50,766 bases of DNA from positions 1 to 50,766 of the forward strand of contig JAHRAO010000010.1 of NCBI GenBank assembly GCA_020027215.1, written 5' to 3'. The translations under genes were made by a program, and so were the position numbers. Numbering within the stretch: the first letter of the stretch is position 1; every line of letters starts with the position of its first letter. The stretch comes from Gammaproteobacteria bacterium (GTDB lineage: Bacteria; Pseudomonadota; Gammaproteobacteria; JABABF01; JAHRAO01). This document shows, piece by piece, positions 24,781-34,290 of the stretch. The notes under the pieces are model-generated. The model was not told the DNA's origin. It saw only the letters and a program-made list of their open reading frames with translations, and did no database searches.

Positions 24781-25977
24781 TTATCGGTTGTTATTTCCCG
24801 TTAGACTCGCTAAGGCTTGTTGCAAATCGTCTTGTAGATCGGCACAATCCTCCAATCCCACAGCAATGCGGATTAAATTATCGCTCACTCCACTTGCCTG
24901 TCTCTCTTCGGGGGTCAGGCGACCGTGGGTTGTCGTTGCTGGATGAATAATCGTTGTTTTGGCATCGCCCAAATTGGCGGTAAGAGACATTATTTGCACG
25001 CGATCGATCACCTGCCAAGCAGCGGTGCGCCCGCCGGCAACAGTAAAAGCAATGACTGCACCAAATCCGCTCTGTTGGCGGAGTGCCAAATGATGGTTGG
25101 CATGCGATTCTAACCCAGCATACCACACCTGTTGCACTTTATCGTGCGCCACTAACCACTCGGCTAATCGCAAAGCATTATCGCTATGTTGGCGCATACG
25201 CAGGGAGAGAGTTTCTAATCCATGTAGAAATATCCACGCATTAAAAGCACTCATAGTTGGGCCTGCGGTGCGCAAAAAAGCACGCACTTCTGCCATCAGT
25301 TCGGGATTGCCCAATACCGCCCCGCCGACACAGCGCCCCTGCCCATCTAAGTATTTTGTTGCCGAATGCACTATCAAATCCGCTCCAAAATCTAATGGAC
25401 GCTGTAACACGGGAGTGCAAAAACAATTATCCACCACTAATAAAGCCCGATGATCATGTGCTAATTGCGCCAACAATGATAAATCGGCAATATCGTTCAT
25501 CGGATTGGATGGGGTTTCCAAGAATAATAAACGCGTTTGCGGGCGTAGCGCATTGCGCCATTGGTCTATATCGGTAGAATGAACAAAACTGACCTCAATC
25601 CCCAAACGGGATAAGTATTTTTGCATCAAAATTACCGTGGTGCCAAAGACATTGCGTGCGCAAATAATGTGATCGCCCGTCTTGAGGAGCGCAAGACACA
25701 AACTCATCACGGCAGCCATGCCCGAAGCGGTGGCAACGCCCTCTTGCGCTCCCTCCATAGCGGCTAAACGTTCTTCAAAGGTGCGTACGGTAGGATTGGT
25801 ATAGCGAGAATAGACATTACCGATATCTTCGCCAGCAAAGCGCGCCGCCGCTTGTGCGGCATCGGTAAATACATAGCTGGAGGTCAGAAAAATGGGGTCG
25901 TTGTGTTCGCCCTCTGCAGTGCGTTGTTGTCCAGTGCGCACCGCTACTGTTGCTATGCGGGGTTGTGAAGTCGCCAT
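24781..25977 (-). CDS. metZ: O-succinylhomoserine sulfhydrylase
   Basis: PLP enzyme that makes homocysteine from O-succinylhomoserine and sulfide. A Cys/Met-metabolism family protein of 398 residues: TSSYVFTDAAQAAARFAGE, YSRYTNPTV, ATASGMAAV, VVDNCFCTPVLQRPL, the PLP-lysine SATKYLDGQGRCVGG, and NLGDAKTTIIHPATTTH. The position directly after purF is the usual purF-metZ arrangement, which supports metZ over cystathionine gamma-synthase. The start overlaps the purF stop by one base. Confidence 0.94.
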   Translation of the reverse strand: MATSQPRIATVAVRTGQQRTAEGEHNDPIFLTSSYVFTDAAQAAARFAGEDIGNVYSRYTNPTVRTFEERLAAMEGAQEGVATASGMAAVMSLCLALLKTGDHIICARNVFGTTVILMQKYLSRLGIEVSFVHSTDIDQWRNALRPQTRLLFLETPSNPMNDIADLSLLAQLAHDHRALLVVDNCFCTPVLQRPLDFGADLIVHSATKYLDGQGRCVGGAVLGNPELMAEVRAFLRTAGPTMSAFNAWIFLHGLETLSLRMRQHSDNALRLAEWLVAHDKVQQVWYAGLESHANHHLALRQQSGFGAVIAFTVAGGRTAAWQVIDRVQIMSLTANLGDAKTTIIHPATTTHGRLTPEERQASGVSDNLIRIAVGLEDCADLQDDLQQALASLTGNNNR

Positions 25978-27509
25978 TAACCTTCTTCGGTGGATAACAT
26001 AATTCCTAATGTGTCTTCATCATGATGCCCACGATCAGCAGTGCGCTCGCCTGCTAAAGCAGTGAGATAGTCATCATCAATATCTTGGGTCACATAATAT
26101 CCATCAAAAACAGAGCACTCAAAGCGTTGAATATCGCGATTGCCCGCTTGCGAGCTTTCTATTAATCCATCCAATTCTTGAAAAATAAGGCGGTCAGCAC
26201 CGATAAATTGTGCGACTTCTCGCTCTATTTTATCTTTATCCATATGATGGTAACGGCCAGCAACCAATTCACTGGTCACTGGCATATCAATACCGTAGAC
26301 ATTCGGGTAGCATACAGGGGGGGCTGCCGAAGCAAAGAATACTTTTTTTGCTCCAGCGGCACGCACCATATTCACAATCTGCCGTGCCGTCGTGCCACGC
26401 ACAATGGAATCATCCACGAGCAATACATTTTTGCCGGCGCATTCTAAATCAATGACATTGAGTTTACGGCGCACCGAATTTATCCGTTGGTTTTGGGATG
26501 GCATAATAAAAGTGCGTCCGACATAGCGATTTTTTACCAACCCTTCACGAAATGGGATATCTAAAGATAATGCTAAAGTATGAGCAACTATGCGACCAGT
26601 GTCGGGCACGGGGATGACGACATTTATATTATCGGCGCTAAACTGCCTGCGTGCTAATTGTTGTGCTAAGTGTTGACCTTGGCGCAAACGGGTTTTATAC
26701 ACCGAAATATTATCGATAATAGAGTCTGGGCGCGCCAAATAAATATGCTCAAAAATACACGGGGCATGCTGGGGATTTGTCGCGCATTGTGCCGCTTTTC
26801 TGTTACCATCCACATCTATAAACACCGCTTCTCCCGGTTGTATATCTGTCGTCACCGTAAAACCAAGAGCGTCAATTGCAGAGCTCTCTGAAGCAAAGAT
26901 ATACTCCAATCCATCGTTCGTCTCACGTTGTCCTTGTATAAGGGGGCGAATGCCGTGTGGGTCGCGAAAAGCCACCATACCGTGATGCGCAATTTGCACC
27001 ACTACAGCGTATGCGCCACGGCAACGCTGATACAATTTGCGCAGTGCGCTAAAGACAATATCTTGGATGGGGAGGCGGGTATCGCAACGATATAATTCAT
27101 CAGCGAATACATTGAGTAAGATTTCCGAATCAGATACGGTATTCAAGTGGCGGCGACCAGTGCGTAACAAATCCTGAACCAACTCGTGTGTGTTGGTTAA
27201 ATTCCCGTTATGCGCTAAACAAATTCCATAGGGGAAATTGACATATAACGGTTGAACTAATGCCGTGCCGTTGCTCCCTTTCGTGGGATAACGGACATGA
27301 CCAATCCCCATATTGCCTTGCAGTCGGTCCATATGCTGTTGACGGAATACATCTCTCACCAAGCCATTCGCTTTGCGGCGGTAAAACTTTCCTTGGTCAT
27401 GGGTAATAATCCCCGCTGAATCCTGCCCCCGATGTTGGAGGAGTGATAAGGATTCATAGAGCAAATAATGAACCGCACACCGCCCAACAATTCCAACGAC
27501 CCCACACAT
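25977..27509 (-). CDS. purF: Amidophosphoribosyltransferase
   Basis: First committed step of purine synthesis: PRPP + glutamine to phosphoribosylamine. The 510 residues begin MCGVVGIVG, with the nucleophilic Cys next to the initiator, then LLQHRGQDSAG, GHVRYPTKG and AHNGNL of the glutaminase domain. The C-terminal phosphoribosyltransferase domain contains VIPVPDTGR, FIMPSQNQR and the PRPP loop VLLVDDSIVRGTT. The gene lies one base after cvpA, the conserved cvpA-purF pair. Confidence 0.97.
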   Translation of the reverse strand: MCGVVGIVGRCAVHYLLYESLSLLQHRGQDSAGIITHDQGKFYRRKANGLVRDVFRQQHMDRLQGNMGIGHVRYPTKGSNGTALVQPLYVNFPYGICLAHNGNLTNTHELVQDLLRTGRRHLNTVSDSEILLNVFADELYRCDTRLPIQDIVFSALRKLYQRCRGAYAVVVQIAHHGMVAFRDPHGIRPLIQGQRETNDGLEYIFASESSAIDALGFTVTTDIQPGEAVFIDVDGNRKAAQCATNPQHAPCIFEHIYLARPDSIIDNISVYKTRLRQGQHLAQQLARRQFSADNINVVIPVPDTGRIVAHTLALSLDIPFREGLVKNRYVGRTFIMPSQNQRINSVRRKLNVIDLECAGKNVLLVDDSIVRGTTARQIVNMVRAAGAKKVFFASAAPPVCYPNVYGIDMPVTSELVAGRYHHMDKDKIEREVAQFIGADRLIFQELDGLIESSQAGNRDIQRFECSVFDGYYVTQDIDDDYLTALAGERTADRGHHDEDTLGIMLSTEEG

Positions 27510-27510
27510 A

Positions 27511-28044
27511 TCAAAGTATATACGCGACTACATCTTTTATGATCACTGCCAGTGAATCAAAATATTCTAAAAATCCATTTTCCATATCTTGAAGCCTCGC
27601 TATCACCAGTGAATCTTGCCACCAGTCTATTTTCTCAATTCCAGTAATGAATTCGGGCAGAAAAATAACAAATACCATTGCTGCTAATACGCCGCGCACT
27701 AAGCCAAAAACACATCCCAATACTTTATCCACTTCCGATAGGCGGGTCAATAAAACCACATACTGTAATAAATAACCTAAAATGGTGCTCACAAAAAAAA
27801 CAAACACCAAGGTCAAGCCGACCTGTATCACAGGGTTCAATTTATCCACTTCAGCCACAGCAATTTCTTCGCTGACATTATCCGGCACGTAATCGGTGAG
27901 ACGCGAGAGATCCCCAATGACGAGTAAAGCGACAAACACTCCCCCCCATATAAGCAACGACATGGTCTCGCGGACAAAACCCCGCTTTAAGCCAATAATG
28001 CCAGACAATAGTATCAACACGGGAATAGCAATATTGAAAAACAT
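27511..28044 (-). CDS. cvpA: Colicin V production family protein CvpA
   Basis: A 177-residue inner-membrane protein with four predicted helices (about residues 5-20, 28-45, 75-100, 112-132). GLKRGFVRETMSLLIW at the N-terminus and GCVFGLVRGVLAAMV are typical of CvpA. Its molecular function is unsettled; it is known for colicin V export and for envelope stress resistance. The conserved place before purF supports the name. Confidence 0.92.
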   Translation of the reverse strand: MFFNIAIPVLILLSGIIGLKRGFVRETMSLLIWGGVFVALLVIGDLSRLTDYVPDNVSEEIAVAEVDKLNPVIQVGLTLVFVFFVSTILGYLLQYVVLLTRLSEVDKVLGCVFGLVRGVLAAMVFVIFLPEFITGIEKIDWWQDSLVIARLQDMENGFLEYFDSLAVIIKDVVAYIL

Positions 28045-28050
28045 AGTGGG

Positions 28051-28533
28051 CTACGGAGAATAGGGATAAATTTCAGTAATCAAATTGAGGCGATTGTATA
28101 GTTCGTGCTTAATTTGTTGGGTGCGTTGAAAGTCAATTTTAGGGCCGACATAAACGACAATCGGTTTATTGAGGTGCTCCCGTTCTTGTATAAAGGCATA
28201 GTATCCTATTGTAACCAATTTATTGGCTAATTTTTGTGCTTTTTGGCGGTCATCAAATGTGCCGACTTGCAATATCCAAGCATAGGGCAACCCTGTGTCA
28301 TCCAACTGTGGAGCGGTATGCTCTTTCAGGGTGCGAGTCATGGGCTGCGCCACTGTGGTCACTCGTTGGGCTTCTTGAATGGTCACCTGCGGCAAAGGAG
28401 GTAACGATGGAATAGGGGCGATCGGCATTGCCTCATTATGTGAAGTCCTAATGGCGAGTACCCAGATGAAAAGGGCAAGCGCACTGCATATGAATATAGC
28501 AGCGGCAATAATGCCCGACCACTTTCTACGCAT
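28051..28533 (-). CDS. SPOR-domain protein (DedD-like)
   Basis: A 160-residue bitopic protein: a short cytoplasmic tail, one membrane helix (about residues 8-27), a proline-rich periplasmic linker (PIAPIPSLPPLPQ) and a C-terminal SPOR domain (WILQVGTFDDRQKAQKLANKLVTIGYYAFI...). SPOR domains bind glycan strands lacking stem peptides at the division site. Its place between folC and cvpA matches dedD in other gammaproteobacteria. It overlaps folC by 8 bases. Confidence 0.88.
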   Translation of the reverse strand: MRRKWSGIIAAAIFICSALALFIWVLAIRTSHNEAMPIAPIPSLPPLPQVTIQEAQRVTTVAQPMTRTLKEHTAPQLDDTGLPYAWILQVGTFDDRQKAQKLANKLVTIGYYAFIQEREHLNKPIVVYVGPKIDFQRTQQIKHELYNRLNLITEIYPYSP

Positions 28534-29788
28534 GGGTATTTTGCACAGAAATACAGCGGAGTGCCGCCGCCACAGTGTAAAAAGATCCCGTGACCAAAAT
28601 CTGATAACTCGTTGAAGCCAAACGCGGGCATAGTTCCCGCACCGCTGTCGCTACATCGGGCAAGATTTTCCAGATATGTGCACCGGTAGATCGTATAGTG
28701 ATAGCCATAGTTTCTGCAGAGACGGCGCGGGCCACTTGTGGCACATTAACCGGCACCCATTGCACCACACGGTGGTGCAATATTTTTATCATCTCCGTAT
28801 AGTTCTTATCTTGCATAGTCGCAAAAATGGCGTAATATTTTTGTCGTGGGGGGAGGTGATCGACAAGCCATTGTGCTGCCGCAGTATTATGCGCCCCATC
28901 CAAAATCAGTGTGGTATTGTGCCAATGACATTGCTGAAAACGACCGGGCAGTTTGGCGGTACCCACAGCTTGGTATACTGCACTGTACGGCATGTCTAAA
29001 GGCAACAGATCTAAGGCTTGGATCGCCGCGGCAGTTGAGGCAGAGGACAAGTGTGGAATAGGCATAGCGGTGAGATCATGGCGGGCGCCGATCCAGTCCC
29101 AATGGTGATTTGTCTGCCGCCAACTAAAATGATCGTGCAACATGTAGCAATGAGCATTGAATTGCTGAATGTGCCGGTGTACCGAATGCGGCATATTATT
29201 GTCAGCAAGCACCACCAATTGATCCGATCGTATAATACCTGCTTTTTCATCGCCAATTTTTTCTCGATCATCACCTAGCCACTGACAATGGTCTAATTCA
29301 ACATTAGTGATCACTGCCACATCGGCATCCATAATATTCACCGCATCAAGACGCCCCCCTAAACCGACCTCCAATACAATTAACTGCAGTGAGGCGCGCG
29401 AAAAAATATCCAATGCGGCAAGGGTGAGAAATTCAAAATAAGTGAGGCCGACTTGAACGCGGGCGTTTTCAACTCGCTGTAATGCACGACAGAGTGCGTC
29501 ATCACCAATTGCTTGACCATCAATGCGAATACGCTCATTGACCTGCAATAAATGTGGTGAAGTATAACTGCCGACCCTATAACCGGCAGCAGAGGCAATT
29601 GCGTCTACCATCGCGACACAAGACCCCTTACCGTTGGTCCCTCCCACTACAATGATATGCGGCCAATGGTGTGGTTTACGGAAAAGGGAATTATAGACGG
29701 TACGCACGCGCCCCAAATCCAAGTCCATCTCCGTATGATGCTGCTGTTCAATATATGCCAACCATTCGGCTATATTTTTATGTGGCAT
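28526..29788 (-). CDS. folC: Dihydrofolate synthase / folylpolyglutamate synthase
   Basis: Adds glutamate to dihydropteroate and to tetrahydrofolates. A Mur-ligase-fold enzyme of 420 residues: the ATP loop VGGTNGKGS, SYTSPHL.QVNERIRIDG, EVGLGGRLDA, NVELDHCQWLG and LDGAHN. Normally it directly follows accD; here 420 bases of decayed sequence intervene and folC has its own probable promoter. Confidence 0.96.
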   Translation of the reverse strand: MPHKNIAEWLAYIEQQHHTEMDLDLGRVRTVYNSLFRKPHHWPHIIVVGGTNGKGSCVAMVDAIASAAGYRVGSYTSPHLLQVNERIRIDGQAIGDDALCRALQRVENARVQVGLTYFEFLTLAALDIFSRASLQLIVLEVGLGGRLDAVNIMDADVAVITNVELDHCQWLGDDREKIGDEKAGIIRSDQLVVLADNNMPHSVHRHIQQFNAHCYMLHDHFSWRQTNHHWDWIGARHDLTAMPIPHLSSASTAAAIQALDLLPLDMPYSAVYQAVGTAKLPGRFQQCHWHNTTLILDGAHNTAAAQWLVDHLPPRQKYYAIFATMQDKNYTEMIKILHHRVVQWVPVNVPQVARAVSAETMAITIRSTGAHIWKILPDVATAVRELCPRLASTSYQILVTGSFYTVAAALRCISVQNTHA

Positions 29789-30208
29789 ACGCTATTTTAT
29801 TTGGCAACGGACGGCAATACTCCAGTGAGTAGTGAATCATCAAGCATTATACACTCCCGCCGCGGTGCTTTACCAATCATTCGTGTGAATGCGTATTCTT
29901 TAGCGCATGCGGTTATGAATGTCCGATATGTGCGCCATCACGTAGCGGTCAGATTTTTCATGCGCTATGAGCAATAAATTGCTCAATTCGTTGCTTTGTA
30001 AAATCAAACGCTTCTTTTCCGTAATCCAATAAATTAAAGATGAGTCAAGGCTTCTATTCTATGATACGGGATACACTATAATCCTTGGAAAACATCGAAA
30101 ATAATGCATCAGGGTGCGCACGGCATCTTTTTTATATTGACAAGTGAGGGATAGTAAGGAAACTACCTCTTTTATCGAACAAGCCACCGTCTCATCAGCA
30201 AAGAAAAA
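29789..30208. other. Gene-free interval between accD and folC with decayed coding fragments
   Basis: No intact gene. On the minus strand two short protein-like frames appear in succession: 30059-30205 (ADETVACSIKEVV..., no start) and 29958-30044 (LLDYGKEAFDFTKQRIEQF..., bounded by TGA stops). Neither was recognised. The last part holds the folC promoter. A plus-strand frame entering from folC has no support. A TGAGCAAT-AA-ATTGCTCA palindrome at 29968-29985 falls inside the second fragment. Confidence 0.5.
29846..29851 (-). promoter_or_regulatory. -10 box of folC
   Basis: A perfect TATAAT on the minus strand, 57 bases before the folC start. A TTGGTA lies 19 bases upstream of it, a longer than ideal spacing. 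It is the only good promoter candidate for the folC-metZ group. Confidence 0.45.
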
Positions 30209-31078
30209 TTAGGGAGATTTAAGCGAAATATTGAGCATTTTGCTCAATAAACGGGCAATCATTTCGCGCATCTCGGAGCGGCGAACGATCATATCAATTG
30301 CCCCATGCGATAACAAAAATTCACCGCGTTGAAATCCTTCGGGTAATTCCACGCGGATGGTCTCGCGGATAATATTCGGTCCTGAAAATCCGGCACGCAC
30401 TCCCGGCTCGGCAATATTAATGTCGCCCAATGAGGCAAGGCTTGCCGATACTCCACCGTAAACGGGGTCAGTCAATACAGAAATATAGGGAACACCCGCC
30501 ACCTTCATCCGTTCAATCATGGAAGCGGTTTTCGCCATCTGCATGAGCGAGATCAGGGCTTCCTGCATTCGTGCGCCACCTGTTGCCGAAAAAACAATAA
30601 ACGGCATTTTTTGCTCTAAAGCGTGGCGAGCACCCTGCGTAAAACGCTCGCCCACCGCGTATCCCATAGATCCGCCGAGAAAGTTGAAATCAAAAGCTGC
30701 CGCTACCACGGGTATACCCTTTAACTGACCGGCGATAACAATCAAGGCTTCGGTTTCACCCGTTTTCTTTTGGGCAGCACTTAAACGCTCGCGGTAACGC
30801 TTCGTATCTTTGAACTTTAACGCATCAATGGGGCCAATATCCGTTGCCAATTCAGTGCGTGATGGCGGATCTAAAAAAATATCCAGCCGGCGGCGAGCCG
30901 AAATGCGCATATGCACCCCACACTTCGGACACACATTCAATGCTTTCTCTAACTCTGGGCGATATAAACTATTCTCACAATCACCGCAGCGTATCCATAG
31001 CCCCTCGGGAACCACATTGCGGTGCGTTGTATCCTTGCCGCGCATAATGGAGGGTATGATATTATCTAACCAGCTCAC
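30209..31078 (-). CDS. accD: Acetyl-CoA carboxylase carboxyltransferase subunit beta
   Basis: Transfers carboxyl from biotin to acetyl-CoA, with AccA, to give malonyl-CoA for fatty-acid synthesis. The 289 residues open with a four-cysteine zinc ribbon (IRCGDCENSLY...NVCPKCGVHMR), followed by the crotonase-like domain: FDFNFLGGSMG, GERFTQGARHAL, SATGGARMQEALISLMQMAKT, YISVLTDPVYGGVSAS. The start overlaps the trpA stop (ATGA). Confidence 0.97.
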   Translation of the reverse strand: MSWLDNIIPSIMRGKDTTHRNVVPEGLWIRCGDCENSLYRPELEKALNVCPKCGVHMRISARRRLDIFLDPPSRTELATDIGPIDALKFKDTKRYRERLSAAQKKTGETEALIVIAGQLKGIPVVAAAFDFNFLGGSMGYAVGERFTQGARHALEQKMPFIVFSATGGARMQEALISLMQMAKTASMIERMKVAGVPYISVLTDPVYGGVSASLASLGDINIAEPGVRAGFSGPNIIRETIRVELPEGFQRGEFLLSHGAIDMIVRRSEMREMIARLLSKMLNISLKSP

Positions 31079-31878
31079 AATGGATCCTCTCTTATCTGAT
31101 CTAATGCTTTTCTATAAGGAGTTAACAAGGTATGTATTGCAGCAGGGACATCGTCTTCGCTCTCCATTGTCTCACTCAATATGCTCCCCAAAACAATTGC
31201 ATCTGCCTTTGTTGCGATTTGAGTAGCCGTATGAATATCTTTAATACCAAAACCAACGGCTAAGGGGTGGTGCACTAATGGGCGCAGATGGGCAAGGCGA
31301 TCGATCACCTCTTCGCTATTGACGTGATCGGCACCAGTGATTCCAGTGAGCGACACACAATATATAAAACCACTTGCCATTTTATTGATAGCGCACACCC
31401 GTTCACTATCGGTAGTGGGGGTGATTAAAAAAATCATACTCATCTGATAATTTTGGATCTGCATATGGATAGATTCGGCTTCATCATACGGCATATCAAC
31501 CAACAACAAACCATCCACTCCCGCATTATGCATGGCGTCAATAAAAGATTGAACACCAAATTGTTCAACAGGATTCGTATATCCCATCAACACAATCGGT
31601 GTATGAGAATCAGTTGCGCGAAATGATTCAACCATATTGAATACATCATCTAAACCGACCCCGTGTTGTAAAGCACAAGCATGGGCACGGCAAATTATTT
31701 TGCCTTCTGCCATCGGGTCGGAAAACGGCATTCCTAATTCAATCACATCAGACCCCGCTTCTACTAAAGCATGCATCGCCGGCACTGTCACATCGGGATG
31801 AGGGTGACCGGCAACGATATAAGAAATGAGTCCGCGTCGCCGTGACAGACGATCCATAGTATTCGCTAAACGAGTCAA
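31075..31878 (-). CDS. trpA: Tryptophan synthase alpha chain (catalytic Asp replaced)
   Basis: Releases indole from indole-3-glycerol phosphate for the beta subunit. A TIM barrel of 267 residues: [10 protein letters not shown], then [14 protein letters not shown]. The first catalytic Glu (E. coli Glu49) is at residue 47, but the second catalytic residue, normally Asp60 in FSDPxADGP, is Glu58 (codon GAA, 31707-31705), and the following Pro is Lys60. The phosphate-binding segments are recognisable ([24 protein letters not shown]). The frame is intact with no stops. Overlap with trpB is ATGA. The identity is firm; the activity may be reduced. Confidence 0.94.
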   Translation of the reverse strand: MTRLANTMDRLSRRRGLISYIVAGHPHPDVTVPAMHALVEAGSDVIELGMPFSDPMAEGKIICRAHACALQHGVGLDDVFNMVESFRATDSHTPIVLMGYTNPVEQFGVQSFIDAMHNAGVDGLLLVDMPYDEAESIHMQIQNYQMSMIFLITPTTDSERVCAINKMASGFIYCVSLTGITGADHVNSEEVIDRLAHLRPLVHHPLAVGFGIKDIHTATQIATKADAIVLGSILSETMESEDDVPAAIHTLLTPYRKALDQIREDPL

Positions 31879-33080
31879 TTCGCCTGCTCCTCCCGAGCGG
31901 CAATCTGCTCTAAATCTTTATCTCCGCGCCCCGATAAGTTGACCACTATATTGTCCTGCGATGACATTTTTGTAGCAATGATACGTGTATAAGCTAATGC
32001 ATGACAGCTCTCCAAAGCGGGCAAAATCCCTTCATGGGTAGAGATTTCATGGAAAGCGTGAATGGCCTGTTCGTCAGTGACCGTGACATATTCTGCGCGA
32101 CCACAATCTTTAAGCCACGCATGTTCTGGACCAACACCTGGATAATCCAACCCCGCAGCAATAGACGTCGTCGGTGCCACTTGTCCTGATGCATGGCTCA
32201 ATAAGTAACTGCGCATTCCATGTAATACGCCACGGCGACCATAGGTTAAAGCGGCAGCGTGTTCGCCTAACGCATTGCCTACCCCCCCCGCTTCCACACC
32301 GATCAAGCGCACGGATTTTTCCTCAATAAAACGATAAAACAGTCCGATCGCATTAGAGCCGCCGCCCACACATGCGACCAATACATTGGGCTGTTTGCCG
32401 AGGCATTCTAAACATTGGTGGTATGTTTCTTCGCCAATAATCTTCTGAAAGTCACGCACCATCATAGGGTATGGATGCGGTCCTGCCACCGAACCAATTA
32501 CATAAAAAGTATTCTCGACATTGGTCACCCAATCACGCAATGCTTCGTTCAATGCATCTTTGAGCGTGCAGCTCCCATCATGCACCGCAACAACTTGTGC
32601 ACCCAACAATTTCATTTTATACACATTAGATGCCTGCCGGGTAATGTCTTCGGCACCCATATAGACGACACACTCTAAACCCAAACGAGCGGCAGCTGTT
32701 GCAGTGGCAACACCGTGCTGCCCAGCTCCTGTTTCAGCAATAATGCGTTTTTTGCCCATATAATGCGCCAAATGCACCTGCGCTAATGCATTATTGATTT
32801 TATGCGATCCAGTATGGTTGAGGTCTTCCCGCTTGAAATATATCTGCGCACCTCCCAGTTGCCGACTCCAAGCAGCCGCGTGATACAAAGGCGAAGGACG
32901 ACCGACGTATTGTTGAAGGTTACGCGATAACGCATCATTCCAATGAGCATCATTGCGGACTTTTTGGTAAGTGTGCTCTAACTGATTCAGGGCTGAAATT
33001 AAAGTTTCAGCAACGAATCGCCCACCGTAATCGCCAAAATGTCCCGATGTATCCGGAGAGTGAGATAAATGCTCGTGCAT
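31875..33080 (-). CDS. trpB: Tryptophan synthase beta chain
   Basis: PLP enzyme that condenses indole with serine. The 401 residues have all key blocks: [26 protein letters not shown] with the PLP lysine, [13 protein letters not shown] with the catalytic Glu, [33 protein letters not shown] and LSGRGDKD. It begins 7 bases after the ftsZ stop, so it appears to be read as part of the cell-division directon. No trp leader, attenuator or TrpI-type regulator is nearby. Confidence 0.97.
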   Translation of the reverse strand: MHEHLSHSPDTSGHFGDYGGRFVAETLISALNQLEHTYQKVRNDAHWNDALSRNLQQYVGRPSPLYHAAAWSRQLGGAQIYFKREDLNHTGSHKINNALAQVHLAHYMGKKRIIAETGAGQHGVATATAAARLGLECVVYMGAEDITRQASNVYKMKLLGAQVVAVHDGSCTLKDALNEALRDWVTNVENTFYVIGSVAGPHPYPMMVRDFQKIIGEETYHQCLECLGKQPNVLVACVGGGSNAIGLFYRFIEEKSVRLIGVEAGGVGNALGEHAAALTYGRRGVLHGMRSYLLSHASGQVAPTTSIAAGLDYPGVGPEHAWLKDCGRAEYVTVTDEQAIHAFHEISTHEGILPALESCHALAYTRIIATKMSSQDNIVVNLSGRGDKDLEQIAAREEQAN

Positions 33081-33087
33081 AAACTAA

Positions 33088-34206
33088 TCAATCACATTGT
33101 TTTCGTAAATAGGTCGGGCGGCTCAATTCATCGTATTTAATTTGATGTTGGTACGATGGATTGTTTACATCCATCACACTATTATCGGGTGTCGGCTTAA
33201 GAATATGCGGTTGCTTTTCCGTTGGCATGTCGGGATCGGGGATACCCGTAATGATTAAAGTCACTTTAATATCATCAGTGTAATCAGAATCTTCTATGAT
33301 ATGGCCGCATTTCACCAATGCTCCTTGAGCGGCAGCTTTTTTTGCTGTATTGCTAATCACTTCCAATTCATGTCCGCTCGCACTATCAGCATTGATATTG
33401 ATCAATACACCTTGCGCGTCCTTAATTTCAATATTGTCTAACAATGGGCACGATAGAGCCTCTTCAATTGCTTGCTGTGCACGATTTTTACCACTCGCGA
33501 CAGCCGAACTCATCACTGCTAAACCGGGGAAATTGAGCACGGTGGTGACATCGCCAAAATCTACATTAATCGTCCCCGCACAAGTAATCAATTCGGAGAC
33601 GCTCTCCACTGCACCCGTTAATACTTCGGTACCGATGCGTAATAGATGCTGCATTTTTTCAGATCCATGAATACGCATTAAATTTTGATTGGACATCACA
33701 ATAATTGAATTGACATGTTTCTTGAGCTCAGCCACTCCTTTTTCAGCAAGTAGCATACGATCTTCTCCCTCGTATTCAAAAGGTTTAGTGACCACCGCCA
33801 CCGTCAAGATATTTAACTCGCGGGCAATTTCAGCAATAATTGGTGCCGCACCCGTACCTGTGCCACCCCCCATGCCCGCAGCGATAAATAAAAGGTCGGA
33901 TCCCTTAAATATTTTCGCCAAACGATCGCGATCCGCTTCGGCAGATTGCCGCCCCAATTCGGGATTCATCCCCGCACCCATACCACGCATACTGCCATTT
34001 CCTAATTCTATACAATGCGGTGTATGGATATTCCGCAAAGATTGTTGGTCGGTATTGGCGGCAATAAACTCTACGTCTTGTAGCTTTTTATCTAACATAT
34101 AGCGTATCGCATTGCAGCCACACCCTCCCACGCCAATCACTTTAAGATTATGCAATGGTTTTTCCGTTTCATTGGCACTGACTAACTTAAATTCTCTACT
34201 ATTCAT
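33088..34206 (-). CDS. ftsZ: Cell division protein FtsZ
   Basis: Tubulin-like GTPase that forms the Z ring. The 372 residues start at ATG 34206, 7 bases after a good GAGGAG ribosome-binding site. The GTPase domain has VIGVGGCGCNA, GAGMNPELG and the signature AGMGGGTGTGAAP. The T7 loop keeps NVDFGDV, but the segment after it reads LAVMSSAVASG where a glycine-rich AMMGSGxAxG is usual. A short linker of about 40 residues is followed by the C-terminal peptide YLRKQCD, which binds FtsA and ZipA-type anchors. lpxC, the usual next gene, is absent. Confidence 0.97.
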   Translation of the reverse strand: MNSREFKLVSANETEKPLHNLKVIGVGGCGCNAIRYMLDKKLQDVEFIAANTDQQSLRNIHTPHCIELGNGSMRGMGAGMNPELGRQSAEADRDRLAKIFKGSDLLFIAAGMGGGTGTGAAPIIAEIARELNILTVAVVTKPFEYEGEDRMLLAEKGVAELKKHVNSIIVMSNQNLMRIHGSEKMQHLLRIGTEVLTGAVESVSELITCAGTINVDFGDVTTVLNFPGLAVMSSAVASGKNRAQQAIEEALSCPLLDNIEIKDAQGVLININADSASGHELEVISNTAKKAAAQGALVKCGHIIEDSDYTDDIKVTLIITGIPDPDMPTEKQPHILKPTPDNSVMDVNNPSYQHQIKYDELSRPTYLRKQCD

Positions 34207-34290
34207 GATTTGCTCCTCATATTTTGATTGCAAAATTACCACTCAAACAACGCACATGCAAAAGCGCATTGTTCATATTGATCTATTTTT

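Noticed and set aside
29657-29977. 106-codon plus-strand frame over folC and the accD-folC interval
   Set aside because: Most of it is antisense to folC and the remainder shows no protein family.
34207-34242. Upstream start for FtsZ
   Set aside because: The strong GAGGAG site lies inside this extension and points to 34206.
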